Origin: Flavobacterium cyclinae
GTDB lineage: Bacteria; Bacteroidota; Bacteroidia; Flavobacteriales; Flavobacteriaceae
Reading direction: 5' to 3'
Assembly (NCBI RefSeq): GCF_021172145.1
Contig: NZ_CP089095.1
Location: forward strand, 682,001 to 746,000
Length of the DNA: 64,000 nt
This document shows, piece by piece, positions 63,116 through 64,000 of this stretch (the stretch's first letter is position 1; every line of letters begins with the position of its first letter). A program made the translations under genes and the position numbers. The notes beneath the pieces were generated by a model. That model searched no databases and was not told the DNA's origin. It worked only from the letters and a program-made list of their open reading frames with translations.

Positions 63116-64000
63116 ATGAAAAAAATATTATTATCATTATTGTTTTTGTTAACTTCTCAAATTTTTATCAGTCAAACTATATCTGAATCTGAAAAAATTC
63201 TTTCAAGTTATGATTTAGTTAAATTGCGAATTCTTAGAGATAAATTTTCTATCAATGATAGTTTACGTGATTTAAGGATAAGTTCTTATTTAGATGCCAA
63301 TCCTAAGACTAAATATAATTTTAAAAGTGATAAGAATGTGACTTATCAAATATATGATATATTAAATGGCAAACCCATTTATATTTCTACAGATAATTTA
63401 AATGCAGCTAGAGTTACAAAAATCAATACATTACAAACTGGTGGAAGTTTAGGTTTAAATTTAGATGGACAAAATATGATTGTTGGTGTATGGGATGGTG
63501 GTTTCGGATTGATAAATCATGTTGAATTTCTTGATGATAATTCTACCCCAAGTTCTAGAATAACGATTCCTCAGTCTTCTTTGCCAATTCCACCAAGTGA
63601 TGATCATGCTACTCATGTTTTGGGTACTATTATCGCTAAAGGTACTAATGCAAGTGCAAAAGGAATGGCTCCTCAAGCAACTGCTTATTCTTACAATTGG
63701 ACAAACGATATTACAAATGTTGCTTCCTTAATTCAAAATATAGGTTTGTTAGTTTCAAATCATTCATATGGAGTACCAGTAATTAGTGATGGTAATCCTA
63801 TTGATTCTTGGATAATGGGTTGTTATTCTACTCAAGCTCGTGATTGGGATGAGTTACATTATAATTCACCTTATTATTTGATGATTGCATCTGCTGGTAA
63901 TTCTGGTTCTGATTCATATTCTGGTGGTTTAGCTCCAGGTTATGACAAGTTAACAACTAATAAAACTGCTAAAAACAATCTTGTTGTTGCTAATGCGAAT
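63116..64000 (+). CDS. secreted subtilisin-like (S8) serine protease, 3' end missing
   Basis: The first 295 residues are in the window and the frame is open at the edge. A signal peptide (about 1-19) is followed by a propeptide-like stretch. The S8 catalytic Asp lies in IVGVWDGGFG (about 122-131) and the catalytic His in DHATHVLGTIIAKG (about 162-175); the Ser motif must lie beyond the window. MIASAGNSGS (about 261-270) fits the oxyanion Asn region. It follows the susCD terminator but may share regulation with that locus. A T9SS domain at the end would be expected but cannot be seen. Confidence 0.88.
   Translation, partial: MKKILLSLLFLLTSQIFISQTISESEKILSSYDLVKLRILRDKFSINDSLRDLRISSYLDANPKTKYNFKSDKNVTYQIYDILNGKPIYISTDNLNAARVTKINTLQTGGSLGLNLDGQNMIVGVWDGGFGLINHVEFLDDNSTPSSRITIPQSSLPIPPSDDHATHVLGTIIAKGTNASAKGMAPQATAYSYNWTNDITNVASLIQNIGLLVSNHSYGVPVISDGNPIDSWIMGCYSTQARDWDELHYNSPYYLMIASAGNSGSDSYSGGLAPGYDKLTTNKTAKNNLVVANAN

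Noticed and set aside
1..64000. CRISPR arrays, insertion sequences, prophage
   Set aside because: I looked for regularly spaced short repeats, transposase motifs and phage structural genes and saw none; the only mobile-element hint is the duplicated tRNA half.

Overview
This is an AT-rich chromosomal window from a member of the Bacteroidota, most likely Flavobacterium or a close relative. Promoters of the Bacteroidota -7 type (TAnnTTTG) occur without Shine-Dalgarno leaders. SusC/SusD pairs, type IX secretion (T9SS) C-terminal domains, many SPII lipoproteins and a flavobacterial-style long aromatic amino acid hydroxylase point the same way. I see no insertion sequences, phage genes or CRISPR arrays.

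The first third (1-25 kb) is a respiratory island for nitrogen oxides. It opens with a truncated polyferredoxin, a Tat-exported Rieske protein and a small membrane protein. After a 596-aa protein of unknown function comes a clade II-type nitrous oxide reductase locus: cytochrome c, nosZ, a NosB-like membrane protein, nosL, nosD, nosF, nosY, a truncated hemoglobin and a CopD-like membrane protein. Then follow a fasciclin lipoprotein, an oxidase-like membrane protein coupled to a Crp/Fnr-family regulator, and a copper-supply trio (Cys-motif secreted protein, Met/His-rich lipoprotein, and a TonB receptor with the OprC/NosA CxxxM copper motif). On the minus strand lie an Rrf2 regulator, then rrf2-nadA-nadB-norC-norB (NAD synthesis plus NO reductase), then the oxygen-independent ribonucleotide reductase genes nrdD and nrdG. 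The glycyl-radical segment of NrdD sits in a separate overlapping 54-aa reading frame.

A shared operator, close to TATGATT-NN-AATCATA, precedes six of these units (seven promoters counting both directions at one site). Its centre lies 35.5-37.5 bp from the last base of a TAnnTTTG-like -7 box, the geometry of a class II Crp/Fnr activator. It links the unknown 596-aa protein, cytochrome c/nosZ, the fasciclin protein, the copper trio with the regulator itself, and both Rrf2 units into one probable regulon. The regulator has no Fe-S cysteine cluster.

The rest is mostly housekeeping and cell-surface genes. There is an initiator tRNA with a duplicated 3' half just upstream; J-domain/KTSC, DUF1761, GNAT/FemAB-like and rhodanese proteins; phenylalanine hydroxylase and urocanate hydratase (amino acid catabolism); a run of very large secreted T9SS or repeat proteins (33-48 kb); a PLP desulfhydrase, glucosaminidase and hemL cluster; two small periplasmic helical proteins; lysS, lipB and rnhB; then a SusC/SusD/lipoprotein locus and the start of a subtilisin-like protease that runs off the window.
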